From NCBI GenBank assembly GCA_002386585.1, contig DGIZ01000209.1, positions 1 through 28,156 of the forward strand: a stretch of 28,156 nucleotides of DNA. Direction: 5' to 3'. Below the pieces are notes generated by a model, which made no database searches, was not told where the DNA came from, and worked only from the letters and a program-made list of their open reading frames with translations. Position 1 is the first letter of the stretch; each line of letters starts with the position of its first letter. This stretch comes from Brevundimonas sp. UBA4609 (GTDB taxonomy: Bacteria; Pseudomonadota; Alphaproteobacteria; Caulobacterales; Caulobacteraceae). A program made the position numbers and the translations under genes. Below, piece after piece: positions 7,882 to 16,147 of the stretch.

Positions 7882-10832
7882 TGCGCCCCTCCCTTCTGCT
7901 CGGCTTCCGCTTCGGCCTCGGCCTCCTCTATGCGCGCACGACGCAGCGACTGGTGCGCCAGGGCGACCAGGATCAGCACGGTGGCGCCCACCACCAGCAC
8001 CACCACGCCCAGGTCGAACAGCACGGCGCTGGCCAGGGGCACGCGACCCAGCAGCGGCAGATCGGCGTACTGGAAGTAGCTGGTCAGGAAGGGTTGATCG
8101 AAGATCCAGCCCACGGCGCCGCTGATCGCAGCGATCAACAGGCCGACGCCGATCCAGATGATCGGGCGGATCTCCAGCCGCTCCTCCACCCAGCGGGCGC
8201 CGGACGACATGTATTGCAGGATGAAGGCGATCGACAGCGCCACCCCCGCCGCGAAGCCGCCGCCGGGCAGGTCATGCCCGCGCAGGAAGAGGTGCACGGC
8301 CAGAAGGATGATGAAGGGGAACAGCCAGCGCATCACCACGCCCGGGATCATCATGGTGTCGCTGAGGGTGTCGCCTTCGCTGCGGCCCTCGCGAGCGCGG
8401 TCCGACGCATCCTGGACCCGCTTCTGCATCGGCTGGGACAGGCTGTCGCTGGCCGGACGGAAGCGACGCAGCAGTGCCAGAACCGTCAGGCCGACGACGC
8501 CCAGGACGGTGATCTCGCCGAAAGTGTCGAAGGCGCGGAAGTCGACCAGAATGACGTTGACGACGTTGCGGCCGCCCGCCTCCTCATAGGCCCGCTCGAC
8601 GAAGAAGCGCGACACGCCCTCGACCGGCGGGCGCACCATGACGGCCCAGGCGATCAGGGCCGCGCCGGCCCCGGCGCAGATGGCGATCACCCGGTCCAGA
8701 CGACGACGCCAGCGGGCGCGGCGCTGCTCGGACTCGGGCACATGGATTTCGGCCAGGCGCTTGGGCAGCCAGCGCAGGCCCAACAGCAGCAGCACCGTCG
8801 TCACCACCTCGACCACCAGCTGGGTCAGGGCCAGGTCGGGCGCCGACAGCCAGACGAAGGTCAGGCAACTGGCCAGGCCCGCCCCGCCCATCAGGATGAC
8901 GGCGGCCAGGCGGTGATATTTGGCCTGCCAGGCGGCGGCCAGGGCGCAGGAGCCGCCCGCCAGCCACAGGGCGGCGAAGGCCAGGTTGTGCGGCTGGGGA
9001 ACACGGAACTCGGGCCAGGTCAGGACGAAGCCGCCCGCCGCCGCCACAGCCGCCGACAGCAGGGCCGTCAACAGGATCAGCCGCAGCTGCGGCTGCAGGC
9101 GCTGCGCGCCCAGATGGCGCACGATCCACTGCGACAGGTCCATGAGGATGACCTGGGACCTTTCGAACAGATAGCCGCCGTTCAGCCGCTTCATGCCCCA
9201 GGGGCCGCCGCGCGGATTGGCGTTCAGCGCCTTGCCGAACACGACATAGAGGCCGATCCCGCCCGCCATGGCGATGACGCTGAGCAACAGCGGCAGGTTG
9301 AAGCCGTGCCACAGGGCCAGGCTGTAATAGGGGAGGTCGAAGCCGAGCATGGTCACGGCGGCGCTGCGTAGGAAGGGCCCGACGGTGACCGCCGGAAACA
9401 CCCCGACCAGAAGGCACAGGGCCACCAGCACCTCGACCGGACGCCGCATCCAGCTCGGCGGCTCGTGCGGAACGCGGTCCAGCTCGGTCGGCGGCGGGCC
9501 GAAGAAGGTCGTATGGATGAAGCGCAGCGAATAGAGGACGCTGAAAGCGCTGGCCAGGGTCGCCAGCACCGGCAGGGCCTGGTTCAGCGCCGAGGTCTGG
9601 GTGCTGGCCAGGGCCTCGGCCAGGAACATCTCCTTGGACAGGAAGCCGTTCAGCAGGGGCACGCCCGCCATGGCGGCCGCGGCGACCATGGCCAGGGTGG
9701 CGGTGATCGGCATGAAGCGGATCAGGCCGCTGAGCTTGCGCATGTCGCGCGAGCCGGCCTCGTGGTCGATGATGCCCGCCGCCATGAACAGCGAAGCCTT
9801 GAAGGTCGCGTGGTTGATGGTGTGGAAGATGGCGGCGATGGCGCCCAGGTCCGACCCCAGCCCCAGCAGCAGGCAGATCAGGCCCAGGTGGCTGATGGTC
9901 GAATAGGCCAGCAGGCCCTTCAGGTCGTGCTGGAAGATGGCGCACCATGCGCCGACCAGCAGGGTCGTCAGCCCCAGGCCGCCGACCACGAAATACCACA
10001 TCTCGGTCTCGCCGAAGACGGGCCAGAACCGCATCAGCAGGAAGACGCCCGCCTTCACCATGGTGGCCGAATGCAGATAGGCGCTGACCGGCGTCGGCGC
10101 CGCCATGGCGCGCGGCAGCCAGATATGGAACGGAAACTGGGCGCTCTTGGTCAGGGCGCCGATCAGGATCAGACCCAGGGCGACCGGATAGAGGGGGCTG
10201 GCCAGGATGACGTCGCGCGCGGCGATGACGGCGTCCAGCTCATAGCTGCCGACGATCCGGCCGATCAGAATCATGCCGACCAGCAGGGCGACCCCGCCGG
10301 TGGCGGTGATGGTCAGCGCCATGCGCGCGCCCTCGCGCGCCGAGGCGTTCTGGTGCCAGTAGCCGATGAGCAGGAAGGAAAAGAGGCTGGTCAGCTCCCA
10401 GAAGACGACCAGCTGGATCAGATTGCCCGACAGCACCACGCCCTGCATGGCGCCCATGAAGGCCAGCAGGAAGGAGAAGAAGCGCGGCACCGGATCCTTC
10501 GGCGACATGTAGTAGCGCGCATACAGGACGACGAGCGCGCCGATCCCCAGGATCAGGGCGCTGAACAGCCAGGACAGGCCGTCCAGGCGGATGGTGAGAT
10601 TCACCCCAAGCGACGGCAGCCAGGCCAGGGTCAGCTTCAACACCTCGCCGTCCTGGAACCTGGGCCAGAGCACCGCCAGACAGCCGACGCTGATCAGGGC
10701 GATGATCCACGACAGGACGGCCGCAGAGGTCCGCGCATGACGCGGCAGCCCCGAGGCGATCATGGCCCCCAGAAAGGGCAGGACGAGAATGACGAGCAGG
10801 AGGAAGCTGGCGGGCACGGGCGTGTCGATCAT
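7878..10832 (-). CDS. mrpA: Fused Mrp/Pha antiporter subunits A and B
   Basis: This 984-residue multi-helix protein carries MrpA and MrpB in one chain, as in the group 2 (pha-type) operons of Proteobacteria. The MrpA part resembles NuoL. E146 in FWELTSLFSF, K229 in ALTKSAQFPFH and the nearby H254 and K260 match the conserved ion-path residues. The last ~190 residues form the MrpB domain, with the hallmark HDLPGGGFAAG. The extreme C-terminus is a short EA repeat (EEAEAEAEAEQ). The complex exchanges Na+ (or K+) for protons across the inner membrane and supports pH and salt tolerance. The ATG at 10832 has GGAG directly against it, so the exact start or leader is uncertain. A further helix-rich region follows the NuoL-like core, as usual for MrpA. 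Confidence 0.93.
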   Translation of the reverse strand: MIDTPVPASFLLLVILVLPFLGAMIASGLPRHARTSAAVLSWIIALISVGCLAVLWPRFQDGEVLKLTLAWLPSLGVNLTIRLDGLSWLFSALILGIGALVVLYARYYMSPKDPVPRFFSFLLAFMGAMQGVVLSGNLIQLVVFWELTSLFSFLLIGYWHQNASAREGARMALTITATGGVALLVGMILIGRIVGSYELDAVIAARDVILASPLYPVALGLILIGALTKSAQFPFHIWLPRAMAAPTPVSAYLHSATMVKAGVFLLMRFWPVFGETEMWYFVVGGLGLTTLLVGAWCAIFQHDLKGLLAYSTISHLGLICLLLGLGSDLGAIAAIFHTINHATFKASLFMAAGIIDHEAGSRDMRKLSGLIRFMPITATLAMVAAAAMAGVPLLNGFLSKEMFLAEALASTQTSALNQALPVLATLASAFSVLYSLRFIHTTFFGPPPTELDRVPHEPPSWMRRPVEVLVALCLLVGVFPAVTVGPFLRSAAVTMLGFDLPYYSLALWHGFNLPLLLSVIAMAGGIGLYVVFGKALNANPRGGPWGMKRLNGGYLFERSQVILMDLSQWIVRHLGAQRLQPQLRLILLTALLSAAVAAAGGFVLTWPEFRVPQPHNLAFAALWLAGGSCALAAAWQAKYHRLAAVILMGGAGLASCLTFVWLSAPDLALTQLVVEVVTTVLLLLGLRWLPKRLAEIHVPESEQRRARWRRRLDRVIAICAGAGAALIAWAVMVRPPVEGVSRFFVERAYEEAGGRNVVNVILVDFRAFDTFGEITVLGVVGLTVLALLRRFRPASDSLSQPMQKRVQDASDRAREGRSEGDTLSDTMMIPGVVMRWLFPFIILLAVHLFLRGHDLPGGGFAAGVALSIAFILQYMSSGARWVEERLEIRPIIWIGVGLLIAAISGAVGWIFDQPFLTSYFQYADLPLLGRVPLASAVLFDLGVVVLVVGATVLILVALAHQSLRRARIEEAEAEAEAEQKGGAQ

Positions 10833-11040
10833 CTCCGATGGGTTGTGGGGCGGCGCCCGAAAGACTGCGGATCGCGCCTTTTCGTTCTGCCAGAGTTTTT
10901 CCTAAGGGAAATGACGCGCTTGCGTCAAAGCGACGAGTTGGCGCGATTGTGACCGTAGCAGGAGCGATTGAGGCGCGAAAACCATCACATTGCGCTCGAC
11001 AATCATTGTCAACACGCAGGGGCGCGCCCGCAGATGCGGA
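10833..11040 (-). promoter_or_regulatory. Upstream region of the mrp operon
   Basis: This gap between the catalase 3' end and mrpA should hold the mrp promoter. I cannot pick a confident -35/-10 pair. The region is somewhat less GC-rich than the genes. It contains a perfect 13-base palindrome at 10998-11010, listed separately. Confidence 0.4.
10998..11010. promoter_or_regulatory. Perfect 6-1-6 palindrome, possible operator
   Basis: GACAATCATTGTC is a perfect inverted repeat with a one-base centre, located about 166 bases upstream of mrpA and about 92 bases past the catalase stop. The 6-1-6 spacing and ATcAT core resemble a Fur-type half box (GATAAT-N-ATTATC), but two positions differ. The regulator is unknown. 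Confidence 0.35.
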
Positions 11041-11073
11041 ACGCCCCCGCTCCGACCAGGGAACCGGGGGCGT
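11041..11073 (-). terminator. Stem-loop after the catalase gene
   Basis: A perfect 9-bp GC-rich stem (ACGCCCCCG at 11041-11049, CGGGGGCGT at 11065-11073) with a 15-base loop begins 28 bases past the catalase stop. No T tract follows on the minus strand, so it may stabilise the mRNA end or stop transcription with help, rather than act as a classical intrinsic terminator. Confidence 0.5.
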
Positions 11074-11101
11074 CTTCAGTTCAGATCGTGAAATCCGGGC
11101 C

Positions 11102-12589
11102 TCAGCCTTCGCCCATGCCTTCGGCCGGTCGAGGCGCGCCGCCGGCGCGCACCGCCGCCTCGATCCGGGCGCCGACGTCGGGATCGATGCTCTTCCAGTA
11201 GTCGAAGGCGCGCTCCAGCACCGGCGAGCGCACGCCGCCCAGCAGGCTGCCCGCCACCTGATCGACCAGTCTGGCGCGCTGGTCGTCGTTGAACACCTCA
11301 CGCACCAGGACGCCCGGCTGGGTGAAGTCGTCGTCCTCGGCGTGCAGGGTATAGGCGCTGCGGACCAGGTCGCCGTCGGCCTCCCAGCCGTCATGGACCG
11401 GGCCGGTCTCATCCGACCAGGCGCGGCCGCCGCTGTTGGGGACATAGACCGGCTGCGCGCCCGAGTGGTGATAGGCCATCTGCCCGTCGAACATATAGGT
11501 GTTCACCGGAACCTTGGGCTGGTTGACCGGCAGCTGGTGGAAGTTGGTCCCGATGCGGTTTCGTTGGGCGTCGTTATAGGCGAAGGCCCGGCCCAGCAGC
11601 ATCTTGTCCGGCGACAGGCCGATCCCGGGCACCGTGTTCCCCGGCGAGAAGGCCGCCTGCTCGATCTGGGCGAAGAAGTTCTCCGGGTTGCGGTTCAGCG
11701 TCATCCGCCCGACCGGGATCAGCGGATAGTCCTTGTGCGACCAGGTCTTGGTCAGGTCGAAGGGATTGATCCGATAGGTCGCCGCCTCGGCATAGGGCAT
11801 GACCTGGACCGACAGATCCCACGACGGATGTTCGCCGCGCTTGATGGCGTCGAACAGGTCGCGGCGGTGGAAGTCGGCGTCGGCGCCCGACATGGCCGCC
11901 GCCTCGGCGTTCGAGAAGAAGGCCATGCCCTGGCGGGTGTGGAAGTGATACTTGACCCAGAATTTCTCGCCCGCCGCGTTGATCCACATATAGGTGTGGG
12001 AGCCGTAGCCGTTCATCTCGCGCCAGGTGCGCGGCAGGCCCCGCTCACCCATCAGATAGGTCACCTGGTGAGCGGTCTCGGGGTTGTTGGTCCAGAAGTC
12101 CCACTGCATGTGGTTGTCGCGCAAGCCGGAGTCCGGCAGGCGCTTCTGGCTGCGGATGAAGTGCGGGAACTTCATCGGATCGCGCACGAAGAAAACCGGG
12201 GTGTTGTTCCCGACCAGGTCGTAGTTGCCCTCGGTCGTGTAGAATTTCAGCGAAAATCCGCGCACGTCGCGCCAGGTGTCGGGACTGCCCTGTTCGCCCG
12301 CCACGGTGGAGAAGCGCGCCAGCATCTCGGTCTTGGCGCCCGGCTGAAACAGCGCCGCCTTGGTGTAGGCTGAAACATCGTGGGTGATCTCCAGCTCGCC
12401 GAAGGCGCCGGAGCCCTTGGCGTGCGGCTGGCGTTCGGGAACCTTCTCCCGGTTGAAGTGCGCCATCTGCTCCAGGAAGTGCACGTCATGCAGCACGATC
12501 GGCCCGTTCGGCCCGACGGTGAGCGAGTTCCGATCACTGACGGCCGGTGCGCCCGCGCCCGTCGTGGAACCTGAATTCTGCTGGGTCAT
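11102..12589 (-). CDS. katA: Monofunctional haem catalase
   Basis: This 495-residue catalase converts hydrogen peroxide to water and oxygen. The distal active-site motif [15 protein letters not shown] carries H56. The catalytic Asn is in [13 protein letters not shown]. The proximal haem Tyr sits in [23 protein letters not shown], whose DxQR-like form points to the small-subunit clade 3 enzymes rather than the large clade 2 ones. No signal peptide is visible; the first ~17 residues are a Gly/Ser/Thr-rich tail. AGAGGAGA lies about 6 bases before the ATG. No OxyR gene is in the window. It is divergent from a TonB-dependent receptor across a 420-base gap and is followed by a strong stem-loop. The symbol katA is by family, not by proven orthology. 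Confidence 0.95.
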   Translation of the reverse strand: MTQQNSGSTTGAGAPAVSDRNSLTVGPNGPIVLHDVHFLEQMAHFNREKVPERQPHAKGSGAFGELEITHDVSAYTKAALFQPGAKTEMLARFSTVAGEQGSPDTWRDVRGFSLKFYTTEGNYDLVGNNTPVFFVRDPMKFPHFIRSQKRLPDSGLRDNHMQWDFWTNNPETAHQVTYLMGERGLPRTWREMNGYGSHTYMWINAAGEKFWVKYHFHTRQGMAFFSNAEAAAMSGADADFHRRDLFDAIKRGEHPSWDLSVQVMPYAEAATYRINPFDLTKTWSHKDYPLIPVGRMTLNRNPENFFAQIEQAAFSPGNTVPGIGLSPDKMLLGRAFAYNDAQRNRIGTNFHQLPVNQPKVPVNTYMFDGQMAYHHSGAQPVYVPNSGGRAWSDETGPVHDGWEADGDLVRSAYTLHAEDDDFTQPGVLVREVFNDDQRARLVDQVAGSLLGGVRSPVLERAFDYWKSIDPDVGARIEAAVRAGGAPRPAEGMGEG

Positions 12590-13009
12590 CGCCTATCTCC
12601 TCTGGCGCCCGGCGCTCCCGTACAGCCGCGCCTCGCTTATGAGATGGACCAGCGCCGTAAAAACGCAACCGGCGCAGTCGCAGAAAAACGGCGGGTTCTG
12701 GGCCGCACAGCCCTCGGAGGATGTCAGCGTCTCAGCCGGCGCCTGGGATGCCGCGCCATGCGAGGAGGCGACCCGGCCCCGCCTAGAGCTTCCCTAAAAA
12801 AGCCCCATTTCACCGGGCCTTGACGAGGAGGAAATTTCGTCTCGCCTGCCATTTCCAGACATTAATTTAGATTTTTGGATTTCAACCCCTGCCCCATGGG
12901 CAAAATTATTGCCAGCAACTAGGCTGGCGATGGGAAGCATCTTTCTAAAATCAAGCGGCGCCGTGAGGGGGGCTGCTGGCAAAGAATCGTCAGCATCAGA
13001 GGGGATTTC
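12590..13009. promoter_or_regulatory. Non-coding 420-base region between catalase and a TonB-dependent receptor
   Basis: This divergent intergenic region must contain the promoters for the catalase (leftward) and the receptor (rightward). The right part (about 12830-12960) is much more AT-rich than the rest of the window, with ATTAATTTAGATTTTT at 12861-12876. It holds an imperfect palindrome and an adjoining hairpin at 12899-12928. A short minus-strand frame at 12794-12982 has no ribosome-binding site and unlikely composition, so I do not call a gene. No confident -35/-10 pair was identified. Confidence 0.5.
12899..12928. promoter_or_regulatory. Overlapping palindrome and hairpin upstream of the receptor gene
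   Basis: GGCAAAATTATTGCC (12899-12913) is a near-perfect palindrome. Its right arm shares three bases with a second inverted repeat, GCCAGC (12911-12916) and GCTGGC (12923-12928), with a 6-base loop. The pair ends 82 bases before the receptor start codon, a plausible operator or leader structure. The regulator is unknown. Confidence 0.35.
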
Positions 13010-16000
13010 ATGCTGTTTTGCGTTTCTCGGGGCGTTCGCCCCGTGATGTATCGTGCTCTGTTGGCAAGCGGGTGCGCGTCATTGGCCTTGATGAGCGCGG
13101 CGGGAACCGTCTCCGCCCAGGAAACGCCCGAAGAATCCGGCGCGGTCGAAGTGGGCGAGATCGTCGTCACCGGCTCGCGTATCGCCCGCCGCGACTACGC
13201 TTCCAACAGTCCCCTCGTCTCCGTCACAACCGAGGCGATTGAGAACACCGGCCAGGTGACGGTCGAAAAGGCCCTGACCCAGATGCCGCAGTTTTCGGGC
13301 GCCATGGGCCAGAGCACGGCCGGTTCGTCCTCAACCTCGCTGAACGGCGGCCAGGCCTACGCCAGCCTGCGCGGCCTGGGCTCCAAGCGCACCCTGCTGC
13401 TGCTGGACGGCAAGCGCCTGCAGCCGTCGAACCCCGACGGCTCGGTCGACCTGAACGTCATCCCGGAAGCTCTGATCGGCAACGTCGAGGTCATCACCGG
13501 CGGCGCCTCCACCGCCTATGGCTCCGACGCCACCGCGGGCGTCGTGAACTTCATCCTGAAGCGCAACTTCAGCGGCGTGACCGTGGCGTCGCAATACGGC
13601 GTCAGCGACTATGGCGACGGCGAGACCTTCCGTCTGTCGGTTACGGCCGGAGACAGCTTCGCCAATGATCGCGGCAGGGCCGTGGTTTCGCTCGACTATT
13701 CGATGCGCGACGTCGCCTACCAGTCGAAGCGCGACTATTATTTCACGCGCAATCGCGAGTCCAACACCGCCATCATCGCCCAAGGCGCCGCCTGGTTCGG
13801 CAGCAACCGTCCCACGCTGGACGCCGTCAACGACGTCTTCGTCGGCCAGTACGGCGTCAATCCGGTGCTGGGCGCCGGCGACTTCTATAACGGCCAGATC
13901 GGCTTCAACACCGGCGACCAGACCCTGTTCAACCTGGGCGGCGCCTCGCCGGTCATGAACCTGAAAGACCCGGAAACCGACGGCCACTTCCTGAACGCCG
14001 CCGGCACCAACATGCTGTGGGGCTGGAACAAGGGCCGTATCCAGAACGACAACGAGCGCTACTCGCTGTTCGGCCGCGTCGATTATGAGATTGCTCCCAA
14101 TATCGACTTCTTCCTGCAGGGCTCGCTGACCAGCTATGAGTCGGAAGGGACGTTCAACCCGACCCTGGCGGGCCTCGCCTATGCCCTGTCGGCGCCGGTG
14201 ACCAACCCCTACATCGGGGCCGATTTCGCCCATATCCTGGCGTCGCGCCCGAACCCGACCGCCGACTTCGCCCTGTGGAAGGACCTGGACTTCGCAGGAG
14301 AGCGCCTGCAGTCCTACGCCTATAACGTCTATCAGTTCATCGGCGGCCTGTCGGGTCAGGTCGGCTACAAGGACTGGACCTGGGAAGCCTACGCCAGCGC
14401 CTCCCAGGCTGATTTCGAGAATGTGCAGACCGGCGGCGTCAGCCGCTCTGCCATCACTCGCCTGCTGTACAGCCCGACGGGAGGGTCCGAGTTCTGCGCC
14501 GGAGGCTTCAACCCCTTCGGCAATCACGACCCCTCGGCCGAGTGCGTGAACTATGTGCGCCGCAATACGACCAACACCAATGAGTTGACCCAGCGCATGG
14601 CCGAGGCCTCCATGCAGGGCGGCCTGTTCAACCTGCCCGCCGGCGAAGTCCGCTTCGCCGCCGGCCTGGGCTATCGCTACAACCAGTTCGACTTCCGTCC
14701 CGACAGCGCCCTGGACCAGCCAGACGGCACCAGCGACATCCTGGGCTATAGCGAGCTGCGCGCGTCTTCGGGCAGCGTCGACACGACCGAGGTTTTCGCC
14801 GAATTCCTGATCCCGCTGCTGCGCGACCTGCCCTTCATCAAGTCGCTGGAGATGGACCTGGGATATCGCTACTCCGACTATAGCTCCGTCGGCGGCGTCC
14901 ATGCCTACAAGGCCGATCTGAACTGGCAGGTGAACGACATCGTGCGCCTGCGCGGCGGCTACAATCGGGCGGTGCGGGCGCCGAGCGTCGGCGAACTCTA
15001 CTCGCCCGTCTCGTCGGCCACGGTCGATATCGGCACCCCGTCCGCCAGCAACACCAACGGCGATCCCTGCGACTACCGCAGTTCGTTCCGCAACGGGCCC
15101 GACGCCGAAAAGGTCAAGGCCCTGTGCGTGTCGCTGGGCGTGCCCTCGGCCCTGATCAACGACTTCCAGTTCGGCGCCGCCCAGGTGTTCGCCCTGACCG
15201 GCGGCAACCCCGACCTTCAGGAAGAAACGGCCGACACCTATTCGTTCGGCACGGTGCTGCAGCCGACCTTCCAGTCGCCGTGGCTGAGCAACATCAGCGC
15301 CTCGATCGACTGGTATCAGATCAAGGTGGCCGATGCGGTCGGCGTCCTGGGCGTCGGCAACGGCATCCGCTACTGCTTCAACGACGGGGGCAACAACCCG
15401 ACGTTCGATCCGAACAACTACTACTGCACCCTGCAGGATCGCGGGACCAACGACGGCTATATGATCAACCCGCGTCAGCCTCTGCTGAACCTGGGCCAGT
15501 TCAACGTCACCGGCATCGACCTGCAACTGGACTGGCGCCTGCACCTGGGCGATGTCGGCCTGCCGGACGAGGGTCAGCTCAGCGTCAGCTCGGCGATCAG
15601 CTATCTGAACAGCTTCGAGATCCAGGCCCTGCCGGGCGCGCCGACGTACGACTACGCCGGCACCTGGGGGACGGCGATCGAAGCCAACGCCGGCCAGGCG
15701 CACCCCGAATGGAAGGCGTCGACCAGCGTCACCTACTCGCGTGAAAGCTGGAACGTCGGCCTGCGCTGGCGCCACATGTCGGAGATGATCAACAGCGCCC
15801 GCGTGACCTCGCCGACCAGCACCGCGCGCGGCGTGGACGCCTATGACGTCTTCGATCTGAACGCCCGGGTGACGTTGCCTTACGACACCTCCCTGCGCTT
15901 CACCGTAACGAACCTGTTCAACGAGGCGCCGCCGCAGGTCGGGGATGTCCGCGGCACCTACGACCCGCAGAACTACGACACCATCGGCCGCTACTACACG

Positions 16001-16024
16001 GTTGCGGTCACCAAGACCTTCTAG
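13010..16024 (+). CDS. TonB-dependent outer-membrane receptor
   Basis: This 1004-residue TBDR imports a scarce or large substrate through the outer membrane using TonB energy. A signal peptide ends near residue 36 (VSAQ), followed by a TonB-box-like VGEIVVTGSRI at about 49-59. The plug domain contains LRGLGSKRTLLLLDGKRL and GGASTAYGSDATAGVVNFIL. A long beta-barrel ends in YYTVAVTKTF with the terminal Phe needed for assembly. Paired cysteines in barrel loops (for example FCAGG with AECVN, and YCFND with YYCTL) suggest disulfides in extracellular loops. The ATG at 13010 has AGAGGGG 5 bases upstream; an in-frame ATG at 13046 would give a shorter, cleaner signal peptide. A secreted amidohydrolase follows 123 bases downstream, so the substrate may be a peptide or amide. 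The exact ligand cannot be read from sequence. Confidence 0.93.
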   Translation: MLFCVSRGVRPVMYRALLASGCASLALMSAAGTVSAQETPEESGAVEVGEIVVTGSRIARRDYASNSPLVSVTTEAIENTGQVTVEKALTQMPQFSGAMGQSTAGSSSTSLNGGQAYASLRGLGSKRTLLLLDGKRLQPSNPDGSVDLNVIPEALIGNVEVITGGASTAYGSDATAGVVNFILKRNFSGVTVASQYGVSDYGDGETFRLSVTAGDSFANDRGRAVVSLDYSMRDVAYQSKRDYYFTRNRESNTAIIAQGAAWFGSNRPTLDAVNDVFVGQYGVNPVLGAGDFYNGQIGFNTGDQTLFNLGGASPVMNLKDPETDGHFLNAAGTNMLWGWNKGRIQNDNERYSLFGRVDYEIAPNIDFFLQGSLTSYESEGTFNPTLAGLAYALSAPVTNPYIGADFAHILASRPNPTADFALWKDLDFAGERLQSYAYNVYQFIGGLSGQVGYKDWTWEAYASASQADFENVQTGGVSRSAITRLLYSPTGGSEFCAGGFNPFGNHDPSAECVNYVRRNTTNTNELTQRMAEASMQGGLFNLPAGEVRFAAGLGYRYNQFDFRPDSALDQPDGTSDILGYSELRASSGSVDTTEVFAEFLIPLLRDLPFIKSLEMDLGYRYSDYSSVGGVHAYKADLNWQVNDIVRLRGGYNRAVRAPSVGELYSPVSSATVDIGTPSASNTNGDPCDYRSSFRNGPDAEKVKALCVSLGVPSALINDFQFGAAQVFALTGGNPDLQEETADTYSFGTVLQPTFQSPWLSNISASIDWYQIKVADAVGVLGVGNGIRYCFNDGGNNPTFDPNNYYCTLQDRGTNDGYMINPRQPLLNLGQFNVTGIDLQLDWRLHLGDVGLPDEGQLSVSSAISYLNSFEIQALPGAPTYDYAGTWGTAIEANAGQAHPEWKASTSVTYSRESWNVGLRWRHMSEMINSARVTSPTSTARGVDAYDVFDLNARVTLPYDTSLRFTVTNLFNEAPPQVGDVRGTYDPQNYDTIGRYYTVAVTKTF

Positions 16025-16052
16025 GTCTCCGTCAGGGGACCTGAAGCCAGAC

Positions 16053-16100
16053 GCGGCGGGACCTTGTCCCGCCGCACCTGATCCCGGCCCGGCGGGCCGG
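16053..16100 (+). other. Two strong intercistronic hairpins
   Basis: A perfect 10-bp stem with a 3-base loop (arms GCGGCGGGAC at 16053-16062 and GTCCCGCCGC at 16066-16075) is followed by a perfect 7-bp stem (CCGGCCC at 16084-16090, GGGCCGG at 16094-16100). Neither has a T tract. They lie between the receptor and the amidohydrolase and could protect the receptor mRNA end or lower expression of the second gene. Confidence 0.6.
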
Positions 16101-16147
16101 CGACATTTTCAAATGGGGCGGCGACCTTCGCCGCGTGGAGGAGGACA

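Noticed and set aside
7881..10952. Long plus-strand frames (about 495 codons each) over the mrpA region
   Set aside because: They are antisense to the well-supported MrpA protein and have a Gln/Arg/Asp-rich shadow composition.
10240..11445. Minus-strand frame of 401 codons spanning mrpA, the gap and catalase
   Set aside because: It overlaps two real genes in another frame and has no coherent domain.
12794..12982. Small minus-strand frame of 62 codons in the catalase-receptor gap
   Set aside because: No ribosome-binding site, no recognisable feature and overlap with likely regulatory DNA.
13058..13078. Lipobox-like LASGC in the first receptor's signal peptide
   Set aside because: The -3 residue is not a good lipobox residue, and a normal signal peptidase I site (VSAQ) follows. 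TonB-dependent receptors are rarely lipoproteins.
13331..15775. Very long minus-strand open frame of about 814 codons inside the first receptor
   Set aside because: It lies wholly antisense to a clear TonB-dependent receptor, has no recognisable domain and a composition (Gly, Ala, Val, Gln, Asp-rich) typical of shadow frames in high-GC DNA.
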